Source: a virus
DNA length: 46,045 bases
Virus record (IMG/VR): IMGVR_UViG_3300027821_000011
Span: 1 to 46,045 of that record
Strand: one strand, 5' to 3'
Notes under the pieces: model-generated
What the model saw: only the letters and a program-made list of their open reading frames with translations
Databases searched by the model: none
What the model was told of the DNA's origin: nothing
Translations under genes and position numbers: made by a program
Shown: positions 22,276 through 31,388 of the stretch, piece after piece
How positions within the stretch are numbered: the stretch's first letter is position 1
How the letters are laid out: the number at the start of each line of letters is the position of its first letter

Positions 22276-23093
22276 CAGTACCCTCCGTACTTCACGGTGT
22301 ACGTGAGGGTGTACGGAGACGGAGCCCCGCCATAGAACGCACGGAAGAGGTTGGGACCCCGCATCAGGCTGACCCAGTCCGACGTCTGGTCCAGGAAATA
22401 CAAGATGGAGAACTCCAGCCCGTTCCTGGTCAGGGTAATCTTCTTGGATCCGGGATTGGTGTCGATCGTGAGAAGGTCGTTCGCCAGCATGTTCCCAGTG
22501 ACGCGGACCAGGTTGACGACCTGATCGGGCCGGGTGTTGTACAGCCGTACCTCACTCGTGTCAGCAGGGAGAACCATCTCGAAATGGACGCCTGTTTCCG
22601 ACGTTCCAGGATAGTCGATCGTCACCGTATCGCTGACGCTTGTCGTCGTTCCGTCCAGGACGGTTTCGGACGGCGCGTAGAGATCGGGGTCGAAACAGAT
22701 CAGCGAAATATCGACCTCGGGATCGGTAGTGAACATGTTGTTCTCTACGCTCTCGACTATCGCGATTGTCTTGGCAAATATCGCCAGGTCAACCCAGAGA
22801 GAGAACGTCACGAATCCCTTTGTCATGAGGTAATCGTAGAGGTTCTTCCTGAGTCCGGCTACGGTGTTCGTCACGTAGTCGCACTCAAGACCGATCTTCA
22901 TCGTGATGTTCCTGGGCTCCCGGCGGGCATTCTGGAACAAAGCCCCGTCCATCTGAGCCATGACCGAGGACGACATAGATGCCTTGACCGGGTCAAGACC
23001 CTGAACCTCTTTCACAACATAGCCCTGAGAGGCGTCCGTCAGCGGGAGAAAGAGAGTGCCACTCGGGTTCTGAACCGTCACCATGGTGAGCAT
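22275..23093 (-). CDS. Distal tail protein (Dit-like)
   Basis: A 272-residue protein directly downstream of the tape measure, the usual place of Dit. The N-terminal half has EVQGLDPVKASMSSSVMAQMDG and REPRNITMKIGLE, then DYLMTKGFVTFSLWV and EVDISLICFDPDLYAP, typical of the tube-like N-terminal Dit domain. The C-terminal half is beta-rich. It would link the tail tube to the receptor-binding machinery. Start ATG 23093 overlaps the tape measure end by 16 bases; an alternative ATG at 23084 exists and the SD is distant for both. Confidence 0.8.
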   Translation of the reverse strand: MLTMVTVQNPSGTLFLPLTDASQGYVVKEVQGLDPVKASMSSSVMAQMDGALFQNARREPRNITMKIGLECDYVTNTVAGLRKNLYDYLMTKGFVTFSLWVDLAIFAKTIAIVESVENNMFTTDPEVDISLICFDPDLYAPSETVLDGTTTSVSDTVTIDYPGTSETGVHFEMVLPADTSEVRLYNTRPDQVVNLVRVTGNMLANDLLTIDTNPGSKKITLTRNGLEFSILYFLDQTSDWVSLMRGPNLFRAFYGGAPSPYTLTYTVKYGGY

Positions 23094-26000
23094 AACGGCA
23101 GCGCTCCCTTCGCCTGTGATAGCTGATTCTTAGTCTGCCGGTATATCTCCGCACTTGACAGGGCCACTGGCGAAGTATTGTTCTGCGTGAAGTTCAGGAC
23201 CGTTCCGCCAGGCATTGCCACGGCAACTCCCTCTATCGGAGGAGATGGCGTAGTTGCGGAAACGGCTCCTGCGGCGGCGGTCGTGGTAACAGGAATTACG
23301 CCGGCAGCAGCCATCGCGGCCAGGTCGTCGAACCCCTTCTTGGCTCCGCTCAGGTCGATCACCGGAGTGATAGTCGGCTGAATATCCACCATCTCCGACG
23401 CCAGCGCCAGGCTCGTGTCCAGAGCGTCGATAAGGATCTGCCCGGTGTCTTCCGCGGTCTTTATGAGATCCGAGTGAAGACTGATCATGCCGAACATGAG
23501 TCCTTCCATGATGCCGATACCCATCGCGTAGGTGTAGTGCGAAGGCGAGAAGAACTTGATTGCCTTGCCCAGGGCACTGATGACCGAGGCGCCGATACTT
23601 GCCGCCTTGCCGATCACAGCTCCTGCCTTGCTGGCCAGTCCGCCGGTCATGCCGTCGATGATCGCACCTGCAAGGTTGAAGCCCGCAGACCGCATGGCTC
23701 CGGAGGATCCGCGTATCTGACTCGCCAGGGTGTTGACGAAGTTGATGATCATACGGATAGCAGCGCCAGAAACTCTGCTTGCCTGAGCGCCCACAGCGGT
23801 GATGAAGGCCACCACGATGTTTACGCCGGCCTGAACAATTCTCGGAACGTTCCGTGCAATTCCGTTGAGGAAGGCAACGATGATATCGGTGCCCTTTTGC
23901 ACGAACCTCGGCATGTTCGAGGCGATCGCGTTGAGAAGCGCCATGACAAGGCGGATCATGACGTTCACGATTCTTGGCGTGTTCGTCACAATCAGGTTGA
24001 GGAACGTCGTCAGGATCGTCTGGACAGCCTTGCCGATGAGCGGGATTACCTTGATAACCGCCTTGAGCAAGGACGTCAGGATGGTCGTGAAGGCGTCCGT
24101 TATCGCAGCCCCGGACTTGCCTATGGCCACCGCGAATTGAACTATCCCTTCGCCGATCTTCTTCATCGCGAACGGGATGAGGTTCAGGATCGACGTTACG
24201 AACGCTACGATCGCCGCTCCGGAAACCGTCACCGCCACGCCGATGGCAGTAAGACCTGTCCCGATGAAGAGGATCCCGGCGCCGAGTGCCATCAGCCCGA
24301 CACCGAACAGCGCTATGGCTGCCGATAGCCCGAGCAAGATGGGCACCACCGGGCCGAGGAGAAGCCCAGCCGCGGCAAATATGAGGAAGACACCGGCAAG
24401 AGCCGCAAATCCCTTGAGGATGGTCCCCCAGCTCAGCGAGCCAAGCGTTATGAGAACCGGAGTCAGGACCGCCAGAGCGGCAGATATGACAAGCAAGGCC
24501 GCGGCCCCGGGTAGAGCTCCTGCCATTGCGATCATGGCGGCCGCCAGAATAAGCAGCGAGCCGGCCAGGACGACCATGGACTTGCCTATCTCGCCCCAGG
24601 ACATCTTCCCCATGGACTGCAAGGCCTTGCCCAGGATCGTGAGGGCAACGGATACGATCAGGAGCCCGGCAGCCGAGGCAAGCATGGTCTGCGGCATCAG
24701 GTTCATCGCCAGGGCAATGATGATCAGGCCGCCCGCCACCGCGAGAAGTGCCTTGCCTATCTGCGCTAGCGACATGCTTCCAAGGATCTTCAGAGCGCCA
24801 GATATCACGTTGAGCGCTACACCCAGGGCGATCATCGCTACCGCGGTGCCGATAAGCTGCACCCCGCCGAACTTGTTGAATCCGGCCATGAGTGCCAGGA
24901 GAATCGCTATGGTGACGACTCCCTTGGCCAGGGCGCTTACGTCCATGTGCCCGAGAATCGCTACAGCGCCGGCCATGAGGTTCAGTGCCAGGGCCATGAT
25001 GACCATCGCTGCCGCCGCGGCGACGAGTCCCTTGGCATCCTTGGCCATGAGGCGTGTGGCCCCGACAAGAATGCCCAGCATCACAGCTATCGCGCCGATA
25101 CCCTTGGCTAGCTGGATCAGGTTGAACTGCGCCAGGATAGCTACAGCGCCTGCGAGGATCAGGATCGCGGTGGACATGAGAATAAGACTTGCGGCGACCG
25201 CGCCTACCTTGAAGACCCCGATTCCCGTCGAGATCTTGCTCAGGATGTTCATCGCGAGCAGCAACTGGCCGAACATGATGCCTATGGCGGTGAGCGACTT
25301 GGTCAGGCGGCCGGCGTCGACGAACGACAAGGCCACGACCGATGCTGCCAGGATGCCTACGGCAATAGCGATCTTCTCCAGGGTGCCAGCCTTGATGCGA
25401 TCCTGCATGTTCTGCAAGGTATCCGTCAAGGCGCTGAAGACGCCCTTGATCTTGTCGATCAGCCCCAGGCCCGCGCCGCCCTTGCCGAGATTCTTGATGA
25501 AGTTCCGGACCGCCAGCAGAATCCCGCCGAGAAGGCCCTGGTTGATGACGTTCGCTACATTCTGGATATCTCCCGAACGTAGAGCGTTGACGATCGCGCC
25601 GGCGAGTCCCTTGAATACGCCGATGACCTTGTCGACGAACGGGCCGAGAGAACCAATCGCACGGCCGACAGCAGAGACAAAGGAATCGAATCCGTGGACT
25701 ACAGAACCCAATATCTTTACTGGTGCTGCTAGAACAGTCCCGAGGCCCCTGAAGAACTTTCCGATGGCGTCGCCGTTTTCAAGGACGTGGCGGAAACCAG
25801 TGACTAGACTCGCGACTTTGGCCACGAGCCCTAGAACGCCACCGCCGGCCCCGGTTGCAGCACTGGCTACTCTACCGAAGACACTGAATACGCCCTTGAT
25901 AATGTCGATACCGATCTTGAGCGCATCGAAGAGGCCTCGGAAGATCGTTTTGATGTTGTTGATCGTTGTCGCGCTGATCTTGATGCTCTTGACGAAGTTC

Positions 26001-27274
26001 TCGAACGCCTTCGACATATCGACGAGGCGTTGAGCGGTCATCGGCGGGAACACTTCCCGGAAAGCCTGGCCGATGGGCTTGAGAACCTGTCCTAGAAGCT
26101 TTATGCCGGCGGTAAGCCCGTTTATGACTGCTTGCCTGCCGCCGAGCTCGTTCCACTTCTGGAGAAGAGTACCAAGATGTGTAATCGGAGCTATGAAGAC
26201 TTTGGAGAGACCGGCCGCCACGCTCGTAAGAAGCTGAGTCGCCTGGGGCAGGTTGCCTATCACTGCTTCCCAGACATGGGACCACGCCGTGGCGGTGCCA
26301 TCCGCCATGGTCTCCATCAGCTGAGTAACGGTCCTGACCTGGGTAGCGGCGCCGACAGCGGCCTTAGCCTGCGCCTGGATCGCCTTGATCTGCTTCTGTG
26401 AATAACCCAGGGATCTGAGTTGCTGATCGCTCAGATCGCCGGTGAACTTGGCAAGGGTCTCCGTCATGATGTCGGACGTCAGCCAACCCTCTTGCAGAGA
26501 GTCCCTGAAGCTGCCGTTCTTCTTGATCATGTCGTCTACGGCGACACCGTGCACCCTGGCGGTCTGTATCAGGGAGTTCTGGAAGACCTTGCCGCCCATG
26601 CCGGCGTTGACAACGGAGTTCCAGTCAATCAGCCTGACGGTTCCGGTCGCAATCGCCTGCGACATCTGGTACATCGCGCCAGCGGCCTGCTGGGCACTGG
26701 AACCAGACAAAGCGGCGATGTTGGACAGACCCTTGATCGAGGAGACCGAATCCTTGATGTTGACACCGGCCGCGGTAAACAGGCCGATGTTCTTGGTCAT
26801 GTCCGCAAAGCGGAAGATCGTCTTGTCGGCGTACGTGTTAAGCTCAGCCAGTGCCGCCGAAACGTTCTTGAGGTTCGATCCCTGCTGGCCCTGGGTGTTG
26901 GCCAGGATCGTCTGGATGGCATTGAGCTTGGTGCTGTACGTATCCAAGCCCGCAAGAATGGGTGCGATCGTGAGGGACTTGAGAAGCCGTCCGCCAGCCG
27001 CTACAGCGGCTCCGCCGATCCGCAACAGGGCGCCGGTAGCGATAGCTCCCATGGCGGTGAACTTGGACGAGATCTTGTCGACGCCATCGGCGACATGCGA
27101 CAAGTCGATCTTCTTGCCGGCGGCGCTGACGTCGTCAAGAGCCTTGCTCGTACCCTTAAGACCGGCAAGCGATTGCTTGAGCTTATCGAGAGCGGATATG
27201 ACCGAGGCAACGCCAGTGAGGAATGTCGCGCCCTTGAAGGTCATCTGGACAACGCGCTCGTCGATGCTAGCCAC
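23078..27274 (-). CDS. Tape measure protein
   Basis: The largest protein of the window, 1398 residues. The N-terminal part has a phage tape-measure pattern (about 130-260, with NTYADKTIFRFADM, SGSSAQQAAGAMYQMSQA, GTVRLIDWNSV). The central part, about 660-1080, is strongly hydrophobic and repetitive (for example LALNLMAGAVAILG). Further amphipathic repeats follow (PRIVNVMIRLVMALLNAIA, PRFVQKGTDIIVAFLNGIA). Tape measures fix tail length and may be ejected into the host envelope; by the usual 1.5 angstrom per residue the tail would be near 200 nm. Start is GTG 27274 with GGAGG upstream; no ATG is close. Confidence 0.9.
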   Translation of the reverse strand: MASIDERVVQMTFKGATFLTGVASVISALDKLKQSLAGLKGTSKALDDVSAAGKKIDLSHVADGVDKISSKFTAMGAIATGALLRIGGAAVAAGGRLLKSLTIAPILAGLDTYSTKLNAIQTILANTQGQQGSNLKNVSAALAELNTYADKTIFRFADMTKNIGLFTAAGVNIKDSVSSIKGLSNIAALSGSSAQQAAGAMYQMSQAIATGTVRLIDWNSVVNAGMGGKVFQNSLIQTARVHGVAVDDMIKKNGSFRDSLQEGWLTSDIMTETLAKFTGDLSDQQLRSLGYSQKQIKAIQAQAKAAVGAATQVRTVTQLMETMADGTATAWSHVWEAVIGNLPQATQLLTSVAAGLSKVFIAPITHLGTLLQKWNELGGRQAVINGLTAGIKLLGQVLKPIGQAFREVFPPMTAQRLVDMSKAFENFVKSIKISATTINNIKTIFRGLFDALKIGIDIIKGVFSVFGRVASAATGAGGGVLGLVAKVASLVTGFRHVLENGDAIGKFFRGLGTVLAAPVKILGSVVHGFDSFVSAVGRAIGSLGPFVDKVIGVFKGLAGAIVNALRSGDIQNVANVINQGLLGGILLAVRNFIKNLGKGGAGLGLIDKIKGVFSALTDTLQNMQDRIKAGTLEKIAIAVGILAASVVALSFVDAGRLTKSLTAIGIMFGQLLLAMNILSKISTGIGVFKVGAVAASLILMSTAILILAGAVAILAQFNLIQLAKGIGAIAVMLGILVGATRLMAKDAKGLVAAAAAMVIMALALNLMAGAVAILGHMDVSALAKGVVTIAILLALMAGFNKFGGVQLIGTAVAMIALGVALNVISGALKILGSMSLAQIGKALLAVAGGLIIIALAMNLMPQTMLASAAGLLIVSVALTILGKALQSMGKMSWGEIGKSMVVLAGSLLILAAAMIAMAGALPGAAALLVISAALAVLTPVLITLGSLSWGTILKGFAALAGVFLIFAAAGLLLGPVVPILLGLSAAIALFGVGLMALGAGILFIGTGLTAIGVAVTVSGAAIVAFVTSILNLIPFAMKKIGEGIVQFAVAIGKSGAAITDAFTTILTSLLKAVIKVIPLIGKAVQTILTTFLNLIVTNTPRIVNVMIRLVMALLNAIASNMPRFVQKGTDIIVAFLNGIARNVPRIVQAGVNIVVAFITAVGAQASRVSGAAIRMIINFVNTLASQIRGSSGAMRSAGFNLAGAIIDGMTGGLASKAGAVIGKAASIGASVISALGKAIKFFSPSHYTYAMGIGIMEGLMFGMISLHSDLIKTAEDTGQILIDALDTSLALASEMVDIQPTITPVIDLSGAKKGFDDLAAMAAAGVIPVTTTAAAGAVSATTPSPPIEGVAVAMPGGTVLNFTQNNTSPVALSSAEIYRQTKNQLSQAKGALPLCSPW

Positions 27275-27644
27275 TGGTCACCACCCTCCAAACATCATCA
27301 GCGATCTTTTGGAATACAGCCCTCATGGCCGGGTTGATGTAGTCTCGTCCTTGAACGTAGCCTCCGGTGCCGGTACCGTGACCGTACTGAAGACCGACAG
27401 CGACGTTGAATCCTCTGTTGATATGAGAGTTAGTCCAGGTAATCTTGGCGCCACTGAGACTCTGGATGACCGTTGAACCCCACGAGGCAGCTGTGAGACC
27501 CGTGTCAACTGGAGTGGCTGCTGAGAGAGCTGAAACTCCCATTTTTGCCCCGGCGGATATCGGCCTGTACATCTCTCCGCGTGCCATCCGCTTGAGCCAT
27601 CGATCCGTCCTGTCAGTGGAGCCACTCGTACTGATCTCGATCAT
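27267..27644 (-). CDS. HK97 gp10-like tail-joining protein
   Basis: A 125-residue protein with MIEISTSGSTDRTDRWLKRM, then AATPVDTGLTAASWG, NRGFNVAVGLQYGHGTGTGG and RDYINPAMRAVFQKI. This is the general layout of HK97 gp10-type tail completion proteins. The frame extends to 27728, but ATG 27644 has AGGGAG and matches the family start. Such genes usually lie between capsid and tail tube genes; here it lies just before the tape measure. Confidence 0.65.
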   Translation of the reverse strand: MIEISTSGSTDRTDRWLKRMARGEMYRPISAGAKMGVSALSAATPVDTGLTAASWGSTVIQSLSGAKITWTNSHINRGFNVAVGLQYGHGTGTGGYVQGRDYINPAMRAVFQKIADDVWRVVTSG

Positions 27645-27652
27645 GAGGCTCC

Positions 27653-28444
27653 CTAAGGCGTGATCTTCCTCGCACGAAGGATGGATGTGCCCAGACTTGC
27701 GGTCTGCCCCGAAGTTGAAGAACCCCACTTGAACGCGAAGTTTCCTCCGGTGGCACCGGTAATCAGGTATCCGCCAATCCTGTAGCCCGAGTTCACGGCG
27801 CCGGCCGAGTTAGTTCCCGCCTGCCAGGTGTAGGTGTTACACACCATTCCGGTGCCCGCCAGGTTGAAGGTATCCGCATGAAAACCAGTGACGCCAGCGG
27901 GAACCGTCCAGGTAAACGATATCGCGACCGCGCCGCCATAAGAGGCGTCGAAGGTAACGTCATACGTGCTGTTCGGATCCAGGTTGAGATGGATATCGGG
28001 ATCGTCTATCAGCGTTGTGGCGGTCCGGACTGTCTGGTTTATCTTGATCGCCGTCAGGTTTATGTGAGGATCAGCGGCGAGATCGGATCCCAGCTGCGCA
28101 ATCGTCCTGTTCGTCCAGGCGCCGGACTTCCGCTGGAGAACGTCGTTGTTTGCCGGCGTGAGGTTCTCGATGGTGTTGATGTCACTGCCAAGATCGGCCA
28201 GGACCTGGGCCATCGTGCGGTTGACCCAGACACCAGACTTGCGCTGGATGAGGTCGTCGTTGGCCGGAACGAGATTCCCGATAGCGACAAGGTCCGGATC
28301 CTGGACCCCGCTGCCGATGTTGATATCGGTGCCGCCCTTGGTCGTGAGGAGGATGGCGCCGCTCGAATCGACATGTCCTCCCGCAACCAAAGTGTCTGTG
28401 AGAGCGTCGACGCCGGCAGCGGTCATTGCTATGACTGTGGACAT
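27653..28444 (-). CDS. Tail fibre-like structural protein with internal repeat
   Basis: A 263-residue protein with two copies of a 32-residue unit (about 58-120: LVPANDDLIQRKSGVWVNRT and LTPANNDVLQRKSGAWTNRT, each followed by a short leucine-rich segment). This repeat is typical of tail fibre shafts. The C-terminal 110 residues are beta-rich and glycine-rich (YDVTFDASYGGAVAISFTW, then NFAFKWGSS), resembling a receptor- or decoration-type domain. ATG 28444 has AGGAG. Its position between tail tube genes and the tape measure is unusual for a fibre. Confidence 0.6.
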   Translation of the reverse strand: MSTVIAMTAAGVDALTDTLVAGGHVDSSGAILLTTKGGTDINIGSGVQDPDLVAIGNLVPANDDLIQRKSGVWVNRTMAQVLADLGSDINTIENLTPANNDVLQRKSGAWTNRTIAQLGSDLAADPHINLTAIKINQTVRTATTLIDDPDIHLNLDPNSTYDVTFDASYGGAVAISFTWTVPAGVTGFHADTFNLAGTGMVCNTYTWQAGTNSAGAVNSGYRIGGYLITGATGGNFAFKWGSSTSGQTASLGTSILRARKITP

Positions 28445-28452
28445 GAAGGCTC

Positions 28453-29196
28453 CTACACCATTGTGGAACTTACCTGGAAAAGATCATCCGGAAGGAGGAA
28501 AACCGTATCCGCGGTAAGCTGGAACGTATCTGCGCCGACCATCGAGACGTTGGCGTCCGGTCCCGTAACCGTGAAAGTTCCGTCCCCGTTGTCCGTGACC
28601 GTGAAGTTCGTGTGCGACTCGAAGATGTCGTAAATATCTTCTATTTCGGGAAGAGACGGGTCGTTCACGTCATCGCCGTAAATCAGGTCCTCAAGGTCAT
28701 CGATGGCAGCAGGTGGAGCATCGTCGACCATTATCACGAGGTGTGACGAAGGTTTCCCCCCGGAGATATTTACCGGTTGGGTAGTGAAAGCCCACTCGAA
28801 AGCCATTGGGTGCGGATTCTCATCCATCGTCTTGTAGTCGTTCTTAGGCGACACGGCCAGGGCGTTATAGACGATATGAAGCTCTCTGTTCGTCCTGAAA
28901 CAGAAATTGAACGGCTGCTTCGGCTGGCCGGTAAGTACGCCCACGATGCCGAGACACGGCTCAAGCTCGTCGGGATAAGTGAACGCGGATATGGTCCCCG
29001 AGAAAGCTGTCGTGACGTTCCGCGTCAAATATCGCATGCCGTCGAAGTACCTTGGGTCTTGAGTCTGCCCGGCTCCCTCGGTTACCGAGATAAGCCCGTT
29101 CCAGGCAACCCCCGGGGCATTTTCGGTGTACAGGACACCCTGGCTGACTCCTGAGTCGTAAAACCGCTGTAGCGGGTCGTCCCAAGTAATCCTCAT
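28453..29196 (-). CDS. Tail-tube-like protein, paralogue C
   Basis: A 247-residue member of the three-copy family in 28.4-31.1 kb. Shared marks are WDDPLQRFYDSGVSQGVLY near the start, WNGLISVTE, then TISAFTYPDE, FNFCFRT, HIVYNA, AFEWAFTT and a SSHLVIMVDD strand. It has a longer C-terminal end than the others, with an extra beta-rich domain of about 50 residues (FTVTDNGDGTFTVTGPDANV). It may form part of the tail tube or a decoration. ATG 29196 overlaps the stop of paralogue B. Confidence 0.7.
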   Translation of the reverse strand: MRITWDDPLQRFYDSGVSQGVLYTENAPGVAWNGLISVTEGAGQTQDPRYFDGMRYLTRNVTTAFSGTISAFTYPDELEPCLGIVGVLTGQPKQPFNFCFRTNRELHIVYNALAVSPKNDYKTMDENPHPMAFEWAFTTQPVNISGGKPSSHLVIMVDDAPPAAIDDLEDLIYGDDVNDPSLPEIEDIYDIFESHTNFTVTDNGDGTFTVTGPDANVSMVGADTFQLTADTVFLLPDDLFQVSSTMV

Positions 29197-29834
29197 GATC
29201 CCACCAACGTCATGAGCTCGTCCACCGTTGGGAAACGAGGATCGGTAGTGCTAGTTCCGTAGAGAATATCCTCAACGGATGCTAGAGCTGCCGGATCAAC
29301 CTTGAGCGAGTTGACGACGAAATGCGAAGCTGGCTTGACCGAGGGAACGTCTTCCGGAGTCGTGAAGATCGTCCAGGAGCGAGTCTTCAGAGGATGCCTG
29401 TCAGTCATTGTCTCGTGGGTGAAGTCCGCAACGGTCGCCGTCACGTTGTAGACCATGTGAAGCTTGTAGCCCACGGAATAACTCTCCCAGTTACGCCCTA
29501 TCGACGTCCGGTAAGAGAGGGAGAAAGCATCGCGGTGCTGATCACAGACATAGAGGCCTGCGGAAATCCTCATACGGCCTGCGCAGGAAGCAAACTCCGG
29601 CGGACTCGAGAAAGCCTCGATCGTTGCCGAATACTCCTCGAACGACGGGAGGTTCATGTACTTTTCCCCGTCGATGTAAAACTCCCTGGTGGTACCGCCG
29701 CCGGTGGGAACTTCAGAGACGCCTACGAGACCGTTCCATACGACTCCTGCCATCGGCGGAACGTAAAGCATTCCCCTGTCTACTCCGGTTTCGAACCACC
29801 GGGTGCTCATTTCGTCCCATTGCACTTTCGGCAC
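29193..29834 (-). CDS. Tail-tube-like protein, paralogue B
   Basis: A 213-residue paralogue with WDEMSTRWFETGVDRGMLYV, VWNGLVGVSE, then ATIEAFSSPPEFASC, FSLSYRT, HMVYNVTATV and SVEDILYGTSTTDP near the end. It starts with GTG 29834 behind GGAGGTGAAGC. It lies between the tail chaperone and paralogue C. Function inferred as tail tube or tube-like. The family is recognised from its similarity to the gene at 30418-31071 and from the overall tail gene order. Confidence 0.7.
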   Translation of the reverse strand: MPKVQWDEMSTRWFETGVDRGMLYVPPMAGVVWNGLVGVSEVPTGGGTTREFYIDGEKYMNLPSFEEYSATIEAFSSPPEFASCAGRMRISAGLYVCDQHRDAFSLSYRTSIGRNWESYSVGYKLHMVYNVTATVADFTHETMTDRHPLKTRSWTIFTTPEDVPSVKPASHFVVNSLKVDPAALASVEDILYGTSTTDPRFPTVDELMTLVGS

Positions 29835-29846
29835 GCTTCACCTCCG

Positions 29847-30389
29847 TCAGCCGGTCGTTCCGAGTTGTTGACGGCGCAAAGCGTTCAGTTCACGCTGTTG
29901 TGCTGCGGCGTCTGCACTAGGCATCTTCTTCGCTGGAGTGTTCTTGAGGTTGCAGACTCTGATCAGGGTCAAGAGCCGGTTCAGATGCCAGTACTGGCAC
30001 TCGAAAGGAATGTTCAACGAGATCATCCAGTAGTAGATCAGCTCTGCTGTGATGATCTCCCTTCGGGGTCTTGGAGTATCCCTCTCATTGAACCAGGTTG
30101 CCGTCATCTTGGCGTTTATGTACTCGTTGATTTCGTTAAGTTCCAGGGTCCCCAGCCGTGCAATGACGTTGTCTGGCGGAGGATCGCCGAGAACCATCAT
30201 GCGGATGTAATCCAGCATGTCCTCGTTAGACATCGGCTTAGGCCCCAGGAACGGGACTTCGTGTGCAGACTCCCATTTTGACAGGGAGACCAGAGAGTGC
30301 TCCAGAGTGAGGGTTACTGCCTCAGCGACTGCGAATTCGCTGGTCCCCTCGTCGTACTCTTCTGATAGCGGGACCGTAATCTGAAGCAC
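29847..30389 (-). CDS. Tail assembly chaperone
   Basis: A 180-residue protein with SLVSLSKWESAHEVPFLGP, NEDMLDYIRMMVL, LNEINEYINAKMTATWFNE, then IITAELIYYWMISLNIPFECQYWH and LNRLLTLIRVCNLKNTPAKKM (quoted in short pieces). This matches tail assembly chaperones placed after the tail tube in siphophages of Gram-positive hosts. Start is GTG 30389 with AAGGGG. Many phages make a longer frameshifted form, but no extension frame is open here: the next gene begins 12 bases after its stop. Confidence 0.75.
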   Translation of the reverse strand: MLQITVPLSEEYDEGTSEFAVAEAVTLTLEHSLVSLSKWESAHEVPFLGPKPMSNEDMLDYIRMMVLGDPPPDNVIARLGTLELNEINEYINAKMTATWFNERDTPRPRREIITAELIYYWMISLNIPFECQYWHLNRLLTLIRVCNLKNTPAKKMPSADAAAQQRELNALRRQQLGTTG

Positions 30390-30417
30390 TCTCTAGCCCC
30401 TTTCTGCCGGGGCCCTC

Positions 30418-31071
30418 CTATGGCCCGAACATGGCTATGACGTCGTCCGGCAACGGGAGCTTGGGCGCAGCGGTAGCGCCGTAGAGGATGTCCTCGAGGG
30501 ACTTCATCTTCGCGGGGAGCTCCTTGGTGGAGTCCGCCACGATCAGGCTCGTCGGCGCCATGTCCGTGACGGCGACCGGCGTGCTGGTGACATCCCAGGA
30601 GAACGAGAGAGCCTCCGGGGAGTCGTTGATCGTCGCGTAGGCCTTCTCCGAGGGGGAAGCGAGAAGGCCGTACACCAGGTGGATCTTGTAGCCGAGACCG
30701 GAGTCGACGTCGCTGCCGACCTTGGTCCGGTAGGAGAGCCCGAAGACAGCTCTGGGCTGCTGGCTGATGTTGACGCCAGCTCCGACCGTCACGGTGCCGT
30801 CGCACGCACCGAACTCGTCGGGATAGGTGAAGGCCTCGATCGTGCCGCCGAAGGTCTCCGCCGACAGCAGGTTGAGGTACTTGATGTTGTCTGCGTAGGC
30901 CGGGTTCGGTTCGGCGCCGGCAGGCGTCTCGGTAACGGTGGTCAGACCGTTCCAGGCGAAGCCGGTGTCGTACTCACCTGTTGCCTTGTTCAGCAGGTAG
31001 AGAACGCCGTGATCTACGCCCTGCTCGTAAAGGCGCTTACCGGTGTCATCCCACACGAGGGGGGTGGTCAT
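30418..31071 (-). CDS. Major tail tube protein, paralogue A
   Basis: A 217-residue protein with WDDTGKRLYEQGVDHGVLYL, FAWNGLTTVTETPAG, NLLSAETFGGTIEAFTYPDE, VFGLSYRT and HLVYGLLASPSEKAY, the usual pattern of phage major tail proteins. Of the three paralogues it has the standard location, just after the head-tail joining genes and before the chaperone, and very G+C-rich third positions suggesting high expression, so it is the best candidate for the main tube subunit. ATG 31071 has AGGAGGAG. Confidence 0.8.
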   Translation of the reverse strand: MTTPLVWDDTGKRLYEQGVDHGVLYLLNKATGEYDTGFAWNGLTTVTETPAGAEPNPAYADNIKYLNLLSAETFGGTIEAFTYPDEFGACDGTVTVGAGVNISQQPRAVFGLSYRTKVGSDVDSGLGYKIHLVYGLLASPSEKAYATINDSPEALSFSWDVTSTPVAVTDMAPTSLIVADSTKELPAKMKSLEDILYGATAAPKLPLPDDVIAMFGP

Positions 31072-31082
31072 GCCTACTCCTC

Positions 31083-31388
31083 CTAGAAGTAAACGTCGAA
31101 GATGTCATGGTTCAGATTGTCCGCCGTGAAGTGACGGACGAAGGTCGACATAGCGAGATCGCCGACCAGATCTGGGATGAGGCTGTCAGGATTAGGATCA
31201 ATCACCGTCACCTGATACCGGCGCGTCTGAGTATAGACCGCGTTGTCAGCATACTGAACCGCTCGGTAATCCCGGTTGTAGACGATCGCTGGATAGCTCA
31301 TCCGGACGTTCGTCGGAGGCTGGAAATATACACTACTATCTCCAAGAACTCCTTCGAGAACGTCTTGAAACTCAAGCCGTGTTCCCAT
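31083..31388 (-). CDS. Tail completion/terminator protein, gp17-like
   Basis: A 101-residue protein with MSYPAIVYNRDYRAVQYADNA (about 30-50, in part), YQVTVIDPNPDSLIPDLV (about 58-75) and FTADNLNHDIFDVYF at the end. This is the form of small tail terminator proteins that cap the tail before head joining. It overlaps the end of the preceding gene by 17 bases and precedes the tail tube gene, in the usual order. Confidence 0.7.
   Translation of the reverse strand: MGTRLEFQDVLEGVLGDSSVYFQPPTNVRMSYPAIVYNRDYRAVQYADNAVYTQTRRYQVTVIDPNPDSLIPDLVGDLAMSTFVRHFTADNLNHDIFDVYF

Noticed and set aside
24177-26033. Plus-strand open frame of 618 codons opposite the tape measure gene
   Set aside because: It is a mirror of the alanine- and leucine-rich tape measure coding sequence, without an SD-supported start or recognisable protein features.
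29847-30389. Programmed frameshift producing a longer tail chaperone
   Set aside because: No extended overlapping frame exists after the stop; the next gene starts at once and is a tail-tube paralogue.
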